From Lentisphaerales bacterium (GTDB lineage: Bacteria; Verrucomicrobiota; Lentisphaeria; Lentisphaerales; Lentisphaeraceae): DNA of 54,943 nucleotides. Numbering within the stretch: position 1 is the stretch's first letter; each line of letters starts with the position of its first letter. The stretch spans positions 1 through 54,943 of the forward strand of contig JAKVBD010000034.1 in assembly GCA_022446985.1 (NCBI GenBank). The letters run 5' to 3'. The notes under the pieces are model-generated. The model was given only the letters and a program-made list of their open reading frames with translations, was not told the origin of the DNA and did not search any database. Both the position numbers and the translations under genes were made by a program. Shown in pieces: positions 10,175-19,465 of this stretch.

Positions 10175-10382
10175 TTAAAGAATATTCATCAGAGTTTCTG
10201 TTAATGCTTCAGAATCCCAAATTTCATAATCTGCAGAATAGATAGATTTCATTTCGTAAAGTCTTTCAGCAGCTTTAGCCAGTGAATCAAAGCAAAAGGC
10301 ATTGTCGATATTATTGGTTGTAAAAGTGCCGCATTGTGGCCGGGTAATTATTTAGACTTTTACTGTATATAATGTATTTCAC
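10175..10382 (-). pseudogene. Small gene broken by a frameshift
   Basis: A GTG at 10382 with GGAG upstream opens MKYIIYSKSLNNYPATMRHF and stops after 23 codons. The next frame takes up at about the same point as NNIDNAFCFDSLAKAAERLY and continues to a TAA at 10175-10177 through MKSIYSADYEIWDSEALTETL. Joined, they give a product of about 68 residues needing one indel near 10320. The downstream part has normal amino-acid composition and amphipathic helices. I do not recognise the family. A sequencing indel would give the same picture, but the neighbouring fossil gene makes decay more likely. Confidence 0.45.
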
Positions 10383-10485
10383 AAATTTCTCCTAAGTTAT
10401 TCAACACCTTTTTTACTATATGGCTTAGACTTGATTAATAACTTATACTTAAATTTGGTGTAGTGGTATGAATAAGAGGGAGCAC

Positions 10486-13124
10486 TCAGGTATCAGTTGA
10501 TGCTATTTGGGGTGAATTGAGGTTACTTTCCCATTGACTAGCCCAGCGTTTTTGCAATTCTTGTAAAAACAGTTCCCACTCTTCTTCTGTTCTTGTTGGT
10601 GGCAAAGGCTCTGGGGTAATTGGCTTTTGTGAGTTCCAAATAACATGGAATTCTCCGTTTTGGGCCATAGCTGAACACCGACATAAGCGGATTCCATATA
10701 GCTACCAATTCTTTGGTTGAGGCCATATTGCTCTTGATACTGACGGACAAAGTTATCGTTGATAATGTCATCATGATTCTGGAAATAGCTGAAGAGCGAA
10801 TAGATGCCCTGACTATGCCGGATAGGGATTCCACATAGATCGTTTTCTGCTAAGACTAAGGAAAGAATTGTGATATTTTCATCATTTAGCTCGTATTCAT
10901 GGTATTGCCTTAGAATCTCTTTGTTACTATCGAGTCCAACAAGGGGAAGAACTATAGAGTCAGGATTAATTCGTTTTATATCTTCCTAAATAGCAGTGAA
11001 GTCTCCAGAACCGAGTGGTACATAACCTTTACCAACATCCTGAGCTCCAACGCTGTCAATGTTATCTCTGATTATTTCATTGGTAAACAATGGGTAAATA
11101 TAGTCAGAGCCGACAAAGAAAAATCGTTGTTTATTCTCGGCTATGAGCCAGTCTATTGCTGGAATTGCCTTAAGGTCGGGAGGCGGGCCGACCTTAAGGC
11201 AATCTGTAGAGAAAGTTCCAAGCCTTCATATTCGAAAGGGTAAACCAGTAAGGCTTTTTACTCTTCGATTATATCTTTAAGCTGTTTTCTGGAATAAGAA
11301 GTGGAACTTCCAAATACTGTTTGAATTTCAGGTCTTTCTGAGGCTTCTCTTGCTTTTTCTTTGAAAAGACGCTCGTCTGAAGCTCCATCGGAAATATGAT
11401 AATTAATTTTACTGCCGAGCAATCCACCATTGTTATTTATTTCCTTGAGTGCCATGATGGTCATTTGTAGGACACCAGCTTCGAGTTCTTTGAAGGATCC
11501 AGTTGTGGAATGCAGGATCGCGGCTTCGACTTCAGAAGTAAAGGAAGTCGTAGAGGCTTGGCATGCCTCCGGATTTAGTTGACTGATTTGCTTTTTAAGG
11601 TCACCGGGATGAGAATATTTTAAAAGGTGGCTGGCTGAGTTCATGCAATTTTTCATAAGCTTTATAAGCAGCCGGTACTTGTTAATTCTTTGACTAATCC
11701 CTTTTGACTATTTGTATTTTGCCAGATCTTCAGCTTGTTTTAAGTAAAATTCAGAGCGTTCAAATCTTTGGTTTACAGCGTAGATTTCGTCTCTTTTTGG
11801 CGCAGTTTCTCGTAGATATTTTTTCGAATGAGATCATGAGAGAATTGATAGATGGAGCCGTCTTTATGTGTAATGAGGGAGCAAACGGTAAAGGTCTCAA
11901 AGTCGAATGGTTTGTTTTTATTTATCTTGTTCAGCGTATATTTATCAAATTCATGGCCGAGTGCCGCAGCCAGTTTTATCCCCCTTTAGTTCAGATTGCC
12001 CCAGTGTCTTAAGTTTATAATCTACTAACTGACTTAGGGTCTCTGGAATTTCCTCAAAACTGTTTGGATAATTTTCTAACAGGAGTTTCAAGAAAAATGG
12101 ATTGCTCTGAACCATACTAAAGCATTTTTCGCGATAATCTTCGGGAATATAACTAAAAGACTGTGCCATTCGATCTGTTTCAGACTTGGCCAGTGGCGGC
12201 AGGTCTAGGGTCGTAAATGGGGTGTTGAAAACACTACCTTTCCGTATTTTGTCAAGAGGATCACCTTCAGGCCTGCTCGTGAGAATCATAAAAACTGGCA
12301 GGTTGCGTACTTCAGTTGAAAGCTTTTTGAGCATAATGAGTAGATGGTCATCAGCCCAATGGATGTCTTCAATATCTATAGCAACAGTTTTTTTAAGTAA
12401 TGTCAGAAGTTTTGTTGCAATTGAAATTTCATGCCTGATCAATTGATTGTAGTGCAGCGGTAAATTATTCAGCTTGGCTGGTGAAGCATATCCTAAAATT
12501 GAGTTAAGGAATTTTTCTTTGTCTTTTTAATAGGTTGCCTTGCTCAGAAAGTTTACTGATCTGGTTGAATACTTTTTTAGAGCCACTGGCTAATGTTTCG
12601 AGGATTGAAACAATCAAAGCTTTAAGCAGTTCTTGTTTGGTTGTTGAAGATTCGAATACTTCCAGTGAAAATGTTTCTAAGCTTTCTTGTTGGGCTGTCG
12701 ACACTATTACTTCTGTAAGGTGACTTTTAACTACTCCAGCAGTGCCTCGAATGTAGAGGATGTGTGCTCTCCGGCCGCTTTTTGTGGAATCAAGAATAAA
12801 TTTCGCTTGAAGTAGCTGAGGAGTTCTAACGATTATAGCAAGGTTGACAGTTTCAAGTTGGGTTTCATCTAGTTGTTGGTTTTAAGAGGGGCTAAGTAAC
12901 AAGGCATTAATATCTACATTTAGAGTCATAGTGATGTCAGTAGCCTACGGTAAAGGATCATTTTGTTGGACTCTGCTCTTTTTAAAGTCGCAATAGCAAG
13001 GAATCCGCCCATTTACTGGAATTTATCTACCAATATTCTTTTACTCAGGCAAAGTTTTTTACGAAATGACTTGATAGTCTGTCCATCGAGACAAACACGC
13101 CCATCATTATCACTGTTGAATCAT
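10486..13124 (-). pseudogene. Fossil of a multidomain regulator: XRE-type HTH, STAND/AAA ATPase, UrtA-like binding domain
   Basis: Reading the minus strand across frames recovers pieces of one large protein in order. First comes an XRE-like HTH (LDGQTIKSFRKKLCLS, then ATLKRAES and MTLNVDIN). Next is an AAA_16/STAND ATPase with a damaged Walker A (GTAGVVKS, lacking the second glycine) and an intact Walker B region IDIEDIHWADD. Then follow the ATPase C-part (FSHDLIRKNIYEKL) and a helical linker. Last is a urea/amide-type substrate-binding domain (ILHSTTGSF, INNNGGLLGSKI, FVGSDYIYP, ESAYVGVQLWP), ending in the UrtA-like tail NGEFHVIWNSQKPI and EEWELFLQELQKRW. Lesions include stops near 13013, 12885, 11710, 11258 and 10986, frameshifts near 12930, 12525, 11975, 11770 and 10675, and a deletion before the tail. 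Comparable fusions with cyclase or kinase domains are known as one-protein sensors. It is not functional as it stands. Confidence 0.85.
11164..11203. repeat. Perfect 16-bp inverted repeat with 8-base loop
   Basis: The arms ATTGCCTTAAGGTCGG (11164-11179) and its exact complement (11188-11203) flank the loop GAGGCGGG. It sits inside the fossil gene at the point where the UrtA-like reading frame breaks. No T-tract follows on either strand, so it is not an intrinsic terminator. One arm continues into in-frame coding sequence (KAIPAIDW), so the other arm looks like an inverted copy of it. Confidence 0.9.
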
Positions 13125-13224
13125 CCTTAAACGCGTTAACCTGAAAATTGATTGTATTAATAAAAGCTGACAATTTCACTAAAAAATTTAATTCTTGATA
13201 AGCTCTTTGCTATTTTGGTAGGAT

Positions 13225-15357
13225 TTACAGATTAAGGTTTTTTAGAACGGGATAGGCCGATATATATTCGTAATATTCTCGAAATTTGAGGTCGAGGCAT
13301 TTTTGAAGATATCTTTTTGATTTATTGGGATCTTTTTTAAGGTATTTACAGGCAATGTAAAAATAGGCTTCTGTAAGGCGACCCCGTTGTTCTGAAGTGT
13401 TAAGAGTGGCCGAGCATTCGGCAATAAGTTCATCTGGAGTCATTTTGTCAATGAGCATATACGCAATGGTCTTTGGCCAATTGTCTGTAAATGAATGACG
13501 GCGCATAAATAGCGCAGCCTCTGAAGTGTCATACTTAAGGCCTTTTGCTAATATGCCCCAAAGGTAGTGAAAGTCACCTTCATCTGGATTGATGCATTTT
13601 TCTGGGATTTGTTCATATTTTTGATCATAAAAGAGGTCTCTAACCTGGCCAAAGCCGGTCATGTAGATCATTTGCTGGTATTCTGAAGCTTTAGACCTAT
13701 TTCCAAAATATTCATAAGCCCCAGCAGCAATAATACAGTTATTGATGTTTTCTTCTTCTAAAATGAGCTTTGTAAGAAGTTCTTCGGCTAAATCTTTGGC
13801 TTGTATATCAAAGCAAAGGTAAATGAGCTGACGAAATTCAATAGCATTTTGGGGAAGTAGGGTAGAGGCTTTTCTAATTGATCTTTTAGCATCATTAATT
13901 TTTTTTAGCTTTATCTCAATTTCTGCTTTTTGGATATAAATAGTGGCTATGTCAGGTGAGCTCTTTTGAACTTCGTTGAGCAAGAGAAGTGCTTTTTCTG
14001 GAGCCTTGTGTAATTCGGAGATTTGTTGAAGAGTTTTTATGTCGGCTTGTTTTATTTTTGTTTTTTGCTCGCTGTAAAAATTAAAGTTAGTGTCGCGCTT
14101 TCTTCCTTCACTTTTGTTGTAGAGAAGTAAATGCTCTTGAGCTTTCTCGAAGTCAGCAAGCCTACTGAAGTGCTTTAGTAACAGAAAGTTTTCATTGTAT
14201 AAGTCTGATGGCTTATCCTGTTTGAGGTTCTTAATTTTCTCAAGTAGTGGAATAGCTCTTGGGTCTCTGAAATAGAAGAAGCGGTCAATGAGGGCTAGCA
14301 TTTGACTTCTTCTTTTGAAAGTCGAGAAATCCAGTTTTTTGATTACTTCAGAAGTCAATTTGTTGTTGATCTTCAAGAGGGCTAATTTATGCCAGGCCAC
14401 TTCACTTTTTTCAAATAGTTTTTGCCAATGGATGAGCTCGATAGAGTCATAGTAAAAGTGATAATAGATTGAGCAGAGTTGATCACTCGCTGTTGAAAGT
14501 GGGTTTTCTGTTATAAATGAATTTACCTCTTGTTGAGTCAATTGTTTATTTGCCATAAGTAAATGCATGACAATAAATTTTAGGTCCTGTTCAAACCACT
14601 GATTGGCATTTTTGTAGTAGTTTAGCCAGCTTTTATCGATACTCTTGAGGACTATTGGAGAGAGGAGGTCTAATTCGGGAAGTATTGTTAAGCTTTCATC
14701 GGGGGCAGCTATTTGAGCAAAAACTTTCAGTAGCATGGCTTGTTCAAGGACAGTTAGACTTTTGAGGTTACTGTTTATATTTTTCAGCAGACATTTTTTA
14801 TCTTCTTGACTTAGCGATTTAGCCATAGTCGTCAGTGTATCTTCGGGGAAGAATGCAACCAAACCTTTTACAAGATTTTGTTTGGTCAAGAGATCTGGAT
14901 TTCTAGCAGGGGCTTTAATTTGATGAAGCTCAACGTTTAGCATAATTTCAATCATAACTTCCAGGCTGTTTTGCCCGAGAAGTTGCATGAGATTTTGCCA
15001 ATCGCCTTGCTTTGCTTGATGGTTCTTTAGTTTTTTAATGAAATGACTGACTTCTTTTGAATGGTGTGGGGTAATTATATTTTTAATTTCGTTCCATACT
15101 TCTTGTGCATTTTCCCGTACTTCTGGGTCATTGGAATTTAGGGCATTTTGAACTTTAGAGCGGGCGTAATAGCCCAGGGTAATGAGATCTTTGATAGCTT
15201 GTTTACGTTCCCGGAATCCAGAAGCTCCCAGTTTTTCAATAAGAACGTCTATTTGCTTTTCTATGTTTGGAGGTGTTTGAGAAAAGAGTGTTAGCGTACC
15301 AGATATGAAAATTAACGTGACATAGAGTAGGTGTGCTAAGTTTATCTTATTCAGCAT
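13225..15357 (-). CDS. Secreted HEAT/TPR-like repeat protein
   Basis: About 710 residues from ATG 15357. A TTG at 15390 would add 11 residues in front of the signal sequence, so I prefer the ATG. The N-terminus MLNKINLAHLLYVTLIFISG is a signal peptide ending near SQT. It is followed by a HEAT-like unit (FRERKQAIKDLITLGYYARSKV, then NDPEVRENAQEVW), as is common at the N-terminus of secreted PVC-group proteins. The middle and C-terminal parts are all-helical with TPR-like spacing (LYNKSEGRKRDTNF, ATIYIQKAEIEIKLKK, AIEFRQLIYLCFDIQAKDLA). No catalytic motif is seen. It is probably a periplasmic scaffold or part of a surface complex. It is divergent from the ROK gene. Confidence 0.8.
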   Translation of the reverse strand: MLNKINLAHLLYVTLIFISGTLTLFSQTPPNIEKQIDVLIEKLGASGFRERKQAIKDLITLGYYARSKVQNALNSNDPEVRENAQEVWNEIKNIITPHHSKEVSHFIKKLKNHQAKQGDWQNLMQLLGQNSLEVMIEIMLNVELHQIKAPARNPDLLTKQNLVKGLVAFFPEDTLTTMAKSLSQEDKKCLLKNINSNLKSLTVLEQAMLLKVFAQIAAPDESLTILPELDLLSPIVLKSIDKSWLNYYKNANQWFEQDLKFIVMHLLMANKQLTQQEVNSFITENPLSTASDQLCSIYYHFYYDSIELIHWQKLFEKSEVAWHKLALLKINNKLTSEVIKKLDFSTFKRRSQMLALIDRFFYFRDPRAIPLLEKIKNLKQDKPSDLYNENFLLLKHFSRLADFEKAQEHLLLYNKSEGRKRDTNFNFYSEQKTKIKQADIKTLQQISELHKAPEKALLLLNEVQKSSPDIATIYIQKAEIEIKLKKINDAKRSIRKASTLLPQNAIEFRQLIYLCFDIQAKDLAEELLTKLILEEENINNCIIAAGAYEYFGNRSKASEYQQMIYMTGFGQVRDLFYDQKYEQIPEKCINPDEGDFHYLWGILAKGLKYDTSEAALFMRRHSFTDNWPKTIAYMLIDKMTPDELIAECSATLNTSEQRGRLTEAYFYIACKYLKKDPNKSKRYLQKCLDLKFREYYEYISAYPVLKNLNL

Positions 15358-15485
15358 GTTGTTACTTTTGTATGGTTTAAGTTTTATCAATAAAATGCCG
15401 AATTAACTGGACATTAAGAGTCATTGTACTATTGATTAAGCACAATTTACCAGATTTTTAAGAATTTAACAAGGATTTTTAGCAT

Positions 15486-16487
15486 ATGCTATTGGCGGGA
15501 ATAGATATCGGCGGGACTAAGATGGAAGTCTCTCTTTTTGAAGTAGCAGAACGTCTCGAGAATAAAGAGTTTGATTTGCATACAGGTAAGCAGCGCTATC
15601 AAGCTAGAAAAATTCTTTCTCAAAGAACTCCTACTGACCGTCATCTTGGATATGAAAAGGTTATGGTGAATCTTGTTGAATTAATTCGTGAAACTGTTGA
15701 AAGTGCCAGTGCCTCTTTAAAGGATCTAAGATCTATTGGTCTTGGTTTACCAGGAATTATCGACCCTCAGACTGGTATCATGAAAAATGGTAATACTGGT
15801 ATTTTTATTGAGCAGGATTTGATTGGTGACATCAAGAAAGGCCTTGAATCTGATATTGAAGTAAATACAGCTAACGATGCTAACTGTTTCGCTCTTGCTG
15901 AAGCTGTTGCAGGTGCCGGTGTAAAGTATAGAGAAGAGACTGGAATTGAAATCGCTGATCACATTGGAGTAGGTATTATTGTCGGTACTGGTTGTGGTGG
16001 TGGTATTATCCGCGGTGGACAGATGATTGTTGGTCGCAATGGTACAGCTGGTGAAATTGGTCACTCGACTCTCATTTCTGGTGGTCATACTTGTTACTGT
16101 GGAAGAAGGGGCTGTGCAGAGCAGTACGTTTCAGGTACTGGTATTGAATCTGCTTACGCTGCAAGAATTTACTCTCAAATTAAAGAGAGACCAAACGCTC
16201 GTCAAATTTTTGAAATGGCCGAAGAACAAGAGCCTTTAGCAAAAGCTATTGTCAAAGAGTTTAAAGCAAACCTTGCTTTGTTTATTGCTAACCTGACAAA
16301 TATACTTGATGCGAATTACTTCGTACTTGGCGGTGGAGTAAGTCTTCAGCCAGAGGTTTATAATGGTTTAGATGACTTGCTTAAACGTGATACTTACAAC
16401 CCAGGCTATGCCCCAAAGGTTTATCAAAATGTTCTTGGTGATTCAGCTGGTGGGATTGGGGCAGCAATGCTTTCATTGACCAAGTAG
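15486..16487 (+). CDS. ROK-family sugar kinase (glucokinase-like)
   Basis: 333 residues, cytoplasmic; expected to phosphorylate glucose or another hexose or amino sugar with ATP. The N-terminal phosphate-binding motif GIDIGGTK is at residues 5-12, the catalytic Asp131 is in TANDAN, and GEIGH is followed by the ROK zinc site with Cys203, Cys205 and Cys210 in CYCGRRGCAEQ. The C-terminal FVLGGGVSLQPEVY is also typical. No N-terminal HTH is present, so it is a kinase and not a NagC/XylR-type repressor. AAGGA lies upstream of the ATG. The substrate cannot be fixed from sequence; glucokinase is the best guess. Confidence 0.92.
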   Translation: MLLAGIDIGGTKMEVSLFEVAERLENKEFDLHTGKQRYQARKILSQRTPTDRHLGYEKVMVNLVELIRETVESASASLKDLRSIGLGLPGIIDPQTGIMKNGNTGIFIEQDLIGDIKKGLESDIEVNTANDANCFALAEAVAGAGVKYREETGIEIADHIGVGIIVGTGCGGGIIRGGQMIVGRNGTAGEIGHSTLISGGHTCYCGRRGCAEQYVSGTGIESAYAARIYSQIKERPNARQIFEMAEEQEPLAKAIVKEFKANLALFIANLTNILDANYFVLGGGVSLQPEVYNGLDDLLKRDTYNPGYAPKVYQNVLGDSAGGIGAAMLSLTK

Positions 16488-16498
16488 ATTATTAGTTG

Positions 16499-16539
16499 AT
16501 AGGGGATTAGTTGTTATTTTCCTGATCTCTGATCCCTAT
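16499..16539. terminator. Possible bidirectional terminator between convergent genes
   Basis: ATAGGGGATTAG (16499-16510) pairs with CTGATCCCTAT (16529-16539) with one bulged G and one wobble. It lies just after the ROK stop and reaches into the stop of the convergent gene at 16536. The T-tracts are short, so it is only moderately convincing. Confidence 0.4.
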
Positions 16540-17063
16540 TTATCAACCCAGCCGTTGAATCCGAGATGTAAGGAAAAGTTATCGGTAGGGTACCAGTGCA
16601 TCATTGTATTGATACGGTATTTATCGCCATCCCAATTTTTGTAGTAGCGGTCGTCATCGCCGTGTATCTGAATTTGTTCCACTTCAACATCAAGGAACAA
16701 TTCATCTTCCAGAAGCATAGTAGTTCCACCAAATCCCTGTGAAAACCCACTGTAATGATTGCTGGTAAAGGCAGTCATGAACACTCTCCATTTAATATCC
16801 GGGTTGGAGAGGGTGACTAGTTCAGTGAACTGCCTTTTAGTATTGAGAGGGATCATTGGTTGATTTTGAGCTACCACTTTTTTCTCGATAGCTTTGAAAT
16901 CAGTTTCTTTGAATTCAATCATGTCCTTTTCAGGCGGAGTAACTTCATTTTGTAAGGTAAGTGCCGGCCAATTTTTTAAAGGTTGAGAAATACTGGTAAT
17001 CTCCGCCTTCAAATTATAAGCAGCCCAAAGGCATGAAACGATTATGATAAGTTTTGTCTTCAT
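16536..17063 (-). CDS. Secreted hypothetical protein (175 aa)
   Basis: The N-terminus MKTKLIIIVSCLWAAYNLKA is a signal peptide with a likely cut after LKA. The mature part of about 155 residues starts with a charged region (PPEKDMIEFKETDFKAIEKK). It ends in beta-rich sequence with alternating aromatic residues (ELFLDVEVEQIQIHGDD, FSLHLGFNGWVD), which could be a small beta-barrel or a periplasmic beta domain. I do not recognise the family. It is expressed toward the ROK gene, and its stop overlaps the shared hairpin. No partner gene is evident. Confidence 0.7.
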   Translation of the reverse strand: MKTKLIIIVSCLWAAYNLKAEITSISQPLKNWPALTLQNEVTPPEKDMIEFKETDFKAIEKKVVAQNQPMIPLNTKRQFTELVTLSNPDIKWRVFMTAFTSNHYSGFSQGFGGTTMLLEDELFLDVEVEQIQIHGDDDRYYKNWDGDKYRINTMMHWYPTDNFSLHLGFNGWVDK

Positions 17064-17111
17064 GCCTTAAGATATGATTTTAAAATGATGAATTGCAATA
17101 GTGAGCTGTTT

Positions 17112-18257
17112 TTATTCTTTAAACATTTGGTGTGCTTCTTTGAGCACAGAAATGATTTTGTCTGAAAATGGTGAATTACGCAGACTGTCTTTCAACGCAG
17201 CTTCATCGATGTTTTCGGCATTGACGCCAGGGAACCAGTGGTTCTTTTCCCCTAAAAGAGCATAACGCATTTTTCCAAAGGCGGTCATGTCCAGTGCAGT
17301 TGCCATATTCCAGAAACGAATAATCTCGAAAAGATTGATTTTATCAGGAGTTTTATCCACAGAAGGCAGGCCTTTATCCCAATCATTTACCCAATCTAAA
17401 CCATGGTGGTTGAGCATTGCCTGATGAATTTTATCTTCAATTTCAAAGGTTTCTTCCTGATGATCAAGAAGAGGAAGAACTTTTAAGTGTTCGTCAAAGT
17501 CAGTTGGGCGGGCTGCACCAACGCTAATGGTGTGAACCATTGGGTTTGATAGACAGAATAAATCATTGAAGACCATCGGCGAGTAAGGCTGGCAGAGATC
17601 TACAAGCTTTTGAGGTGGTTCATAGAGTTTGCCGCCTTTATCGGATGGACTGATAATGAATACGCCCATGTCACGTTGATTAGCAGCAATTACGGCGGGT
17701 TCATTGCGCTGCATGAAGTAGTACCAGTGCAGATTGACGTAATCAAAAAGGCCGGTTTGAATGGCTTTTACTATAAGATACGTTTGTCCATGAGTTGAAA
17801 AGCCAATATGGCGAATGCGGCCTTGTTTTTTCCACTTGAGAGCCACTTCGTAACAACCGTTCAAAACCCAGTCAAGATGCTCAGGGAGATTAATCCCATG
17901 AAATGAGAAAAGATCTATGTAATCCTGCTGCATGTTGTCAAAGGAGTGTTCAAGAACACTTTCAAACTGAGCTGCATCCTCGTAAGGAGGGACTTTTGTT
18001 TGCAGAATTAACTCTTGCCTTGGCAGGTCATTAAGAAAACGGCCAAGCTGGATCTCCGAAGTACCATAATCGCGGGCCGTTTCTATGTGGTTTATGCCAA
18101 GCTCGAAGGACCGGTAAACAGTGTTTTTAAGATTTTCCTGATTCTCTTTAGTGATATTTGGGGTTTCTTTATCTTCCCAGGAATACTGGTAGCGCATGCC
18201 GCCACATGAAAGAACCGGGATTTGTAATTCCGTTTTTCCGAACCTTCTATATTGCAT
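17112..18257 (-). CDS. Aldo/keto reductase
   Basis: 381 residues. An NAD(P)H-dependent oxidoreductase of the AKR TIM-barrel family. The start MQYRRFGKTELQIPVLSCGGM is typical. The tetrad is visible: Asp and Tyr in NHIETARDYGTSEIQLG, Lys in LILQTKVP, and His in DLFSFHGIN. The C-terminal extension of about 100 residues (after SVGAARPTDF) is helical and lacks the four-cysteine ferredoxin-like motif of some relatives. The ATG directly follows the nadA stop, with GGAGAAATAA as its ribosome site, so the two genes are cotranscribed. The substrate is unknown, and a link to NAD synthesis is only suggested by position. Confidence 0.9.
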   Translation of the reverse strand: MQYRRFGKTELQIPVLSCGGMRYQYSWEDKETPNITKENQENLKNTVYRSFELGINHIETARDYGTSEIQLGRFLNDLPRQELILQTKVPPYEDAAQFESVLEHSFDNMQQDYIDLFSFHGINLPEHLDWVLNGCYEVALKWKKQGRIRHIGFSTHGQTYLIVKAIQTGLFDYVNLHWYYFMQRNEPAVIAANQRDMGVFIISPSDKGGKLYEPPQKLVDLCQPYSPMVFNDLFCLSNPMVHTISVGAARPTDFDEHLKVLPLLDHQEETFEIEDKIHQAMLNHHGLDWVNDWDKGLPSVDKTPDKINLFEIIRFWNMATALDMTAFGKMRYALLGEKNHWFPGVNAENIDEAALKDSLRNSPFSDKIISVLKEAHQMFKE

Positions 18258-19274
18258 TTATTTCTCCGCGTATTCGAACATTTTTTCGATACAGTTCATC
18301 GCCTTTTGGCGAACGTTTTCGTCTATGCGAATGTAGTCCTTTTCTTCTGGAGACTCAAGAACACGTAAGATGTCTTCCAGAGTGTTTGCTTTCATGTATT
18401 TGCACATGCTGCAAGAGCCCACAAATTTGACGTTAGGCATTTCGACCTGAAGTCTTGAAGAAAGTCCACACTCAGTCAACATGAGGAAGCTTTCAGCTTT
18501 GGCTGTTTCCATATAATTTAGAAGCTGACTGGTGCTGCCAACAAAATCGGAGTGATTTAAAACACCCGGGCTACACTCTGGATGAGCAAGAACTTCTATG
18601 CCAGGGTTTGTTAACCTAAGGTAATCGATCATTTCAGGGTTGTAGTCTTCATGGACGTAACATGTACCGTGCCAAAGTTTGATGTCTTTTTTGACGTTGC
18701 GTCGATCCATTTCTTCAATGATGTTTAGACCCATAAGTTTGTCTGGCAAGAAGAAAATCTTGTTGGTTGGCAGCTTTTCAACGATGTCATAGACATTCCC
18801 AGATGTAACGCAGACATCACAGTGGGCTTTTACTTCAGCAGTTGTATTTATGTAACAAACAAAAGTGTAATCAGGGTGTTGCGCTTTAAGTTTAGCAACA
18901 TCGTCACCAGTAATGGAGTCAGCAAGACTGCAGCCATTCAAACCAGCTGGTATGAGGACATCTTTTTGAGGGTTGAGTATTTTGGCGGTATCGCCCATGA
19001 ATTTAACTGCGACAAAGACGATAACATCTGCATCTGCTTCCATAGCATTTTTTGACAGGGCGTAAGAGTCACCAGTGTAATCTGCTATACCATATACGAT
19101 TTCAGGACTGACGTATGAATGAACCAGAATGACAGCATTCTTTTCCTTTTTTAGTTCATGTACGCGGTTTATGAGAGGGGCAAGCTCTTCACACTTTTCA
19201 ATGGGGTATTGACAAGATGTACCACCGATAGTGACGTGCTTAAGTTTTTCGTGCAGTTGTTCTGCAGTTATCAT
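18258..19274 (-). CDS. nadA: Quinolinate synthase
   Basis: 338 residues. Condenses iminoaspartate with dihydroxyacetone phosphate to quinolinate in NAD synthesis, using a [4Fe-4S] cluster. The family features are AVILVHSYVSPEIV, VAVKFMGDTAKILNP and GCSLADS (first cluster Cys). HPECSPGVL follows (second Cys), and GSCSMCKYMKANTLEDI near the C-terminus holds the third. The length fits the family. No nadB or nadC is in this window. It is the first gene of a two-gene unit with the aldo/keto reductase, with no bases between them. Confidence 0.96.
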   Translation of the reverse strand: MITAEQLHEKLKHVTIGGTSCQYPIEKCEELAPLINRVHELKKEKNAVILVHSYVSPEIVYGIADYTGDSYALSKNAMEADADVIVFVAVKFMGDTAKILNPQKDVLIPAGLNGCSLADSITGDDVAKLKAQHPDYTFVCYINTTAEVKAHCDVCVTSGNVYDIVEKLPTNKIFFLPDKLMGLNIIEEMDRRNVKKDIKLWHGTCYVHEDYNPEMIDYLRLTNPGIEVLAHPECSPGVLNHSDFVGSTSQLLNYMETAKAESFLMLTECGLSSRLQVEMPNVKFVGSCSMCKYMKANTLEDILRVLESPEEKDYIRIDENVRQKAMNCIEKMFEYAEK

Positions 19275-19465
19275 AATAAAAGATTCTCCGGAGTTTTTGC
19301 GAAACTTAGTCTGTTTTTGAGAATTTTCTATATAGATGCTAAACTCAGGTGACAGACTTAATTTTAAATTAAGACTAAAGAGGAATGCAGGTAGAGGAGG
19401 ATAGCAAAAAGCAGGGCTTAAGGAGCTTAATAAAAATGCTGTGTTTAAACTAAACTTTTATATAA

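Noticed and set aside
10503..10834. Several overlapping minus-strand ORFs as separate small genes
   Set aside because: They are frame fragments of the C-terminal UrtA-like domain of the fossil; the true frame changes at the deletion near 10675.
11164..11203. Inverted repeat as intrinsic terminator
   Set aside because: No T-run on either strand, and it interrupts a coding frame.
11704..12012. Plus-strand ORF of 102 codons
   Set aside because: Antisense to the fossil ATPase; the minus strand here gives family-like sequence and the plus reading does not.
12960..13124. Transposase fragment (DGQTIK resembles a DDE-type DG[KQ]T motif)
   Set aside because: The following residues fit an XRE-type HTH, and the position in front of a STAND ATPase fits the domain order better. 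No terminal repeats are present.
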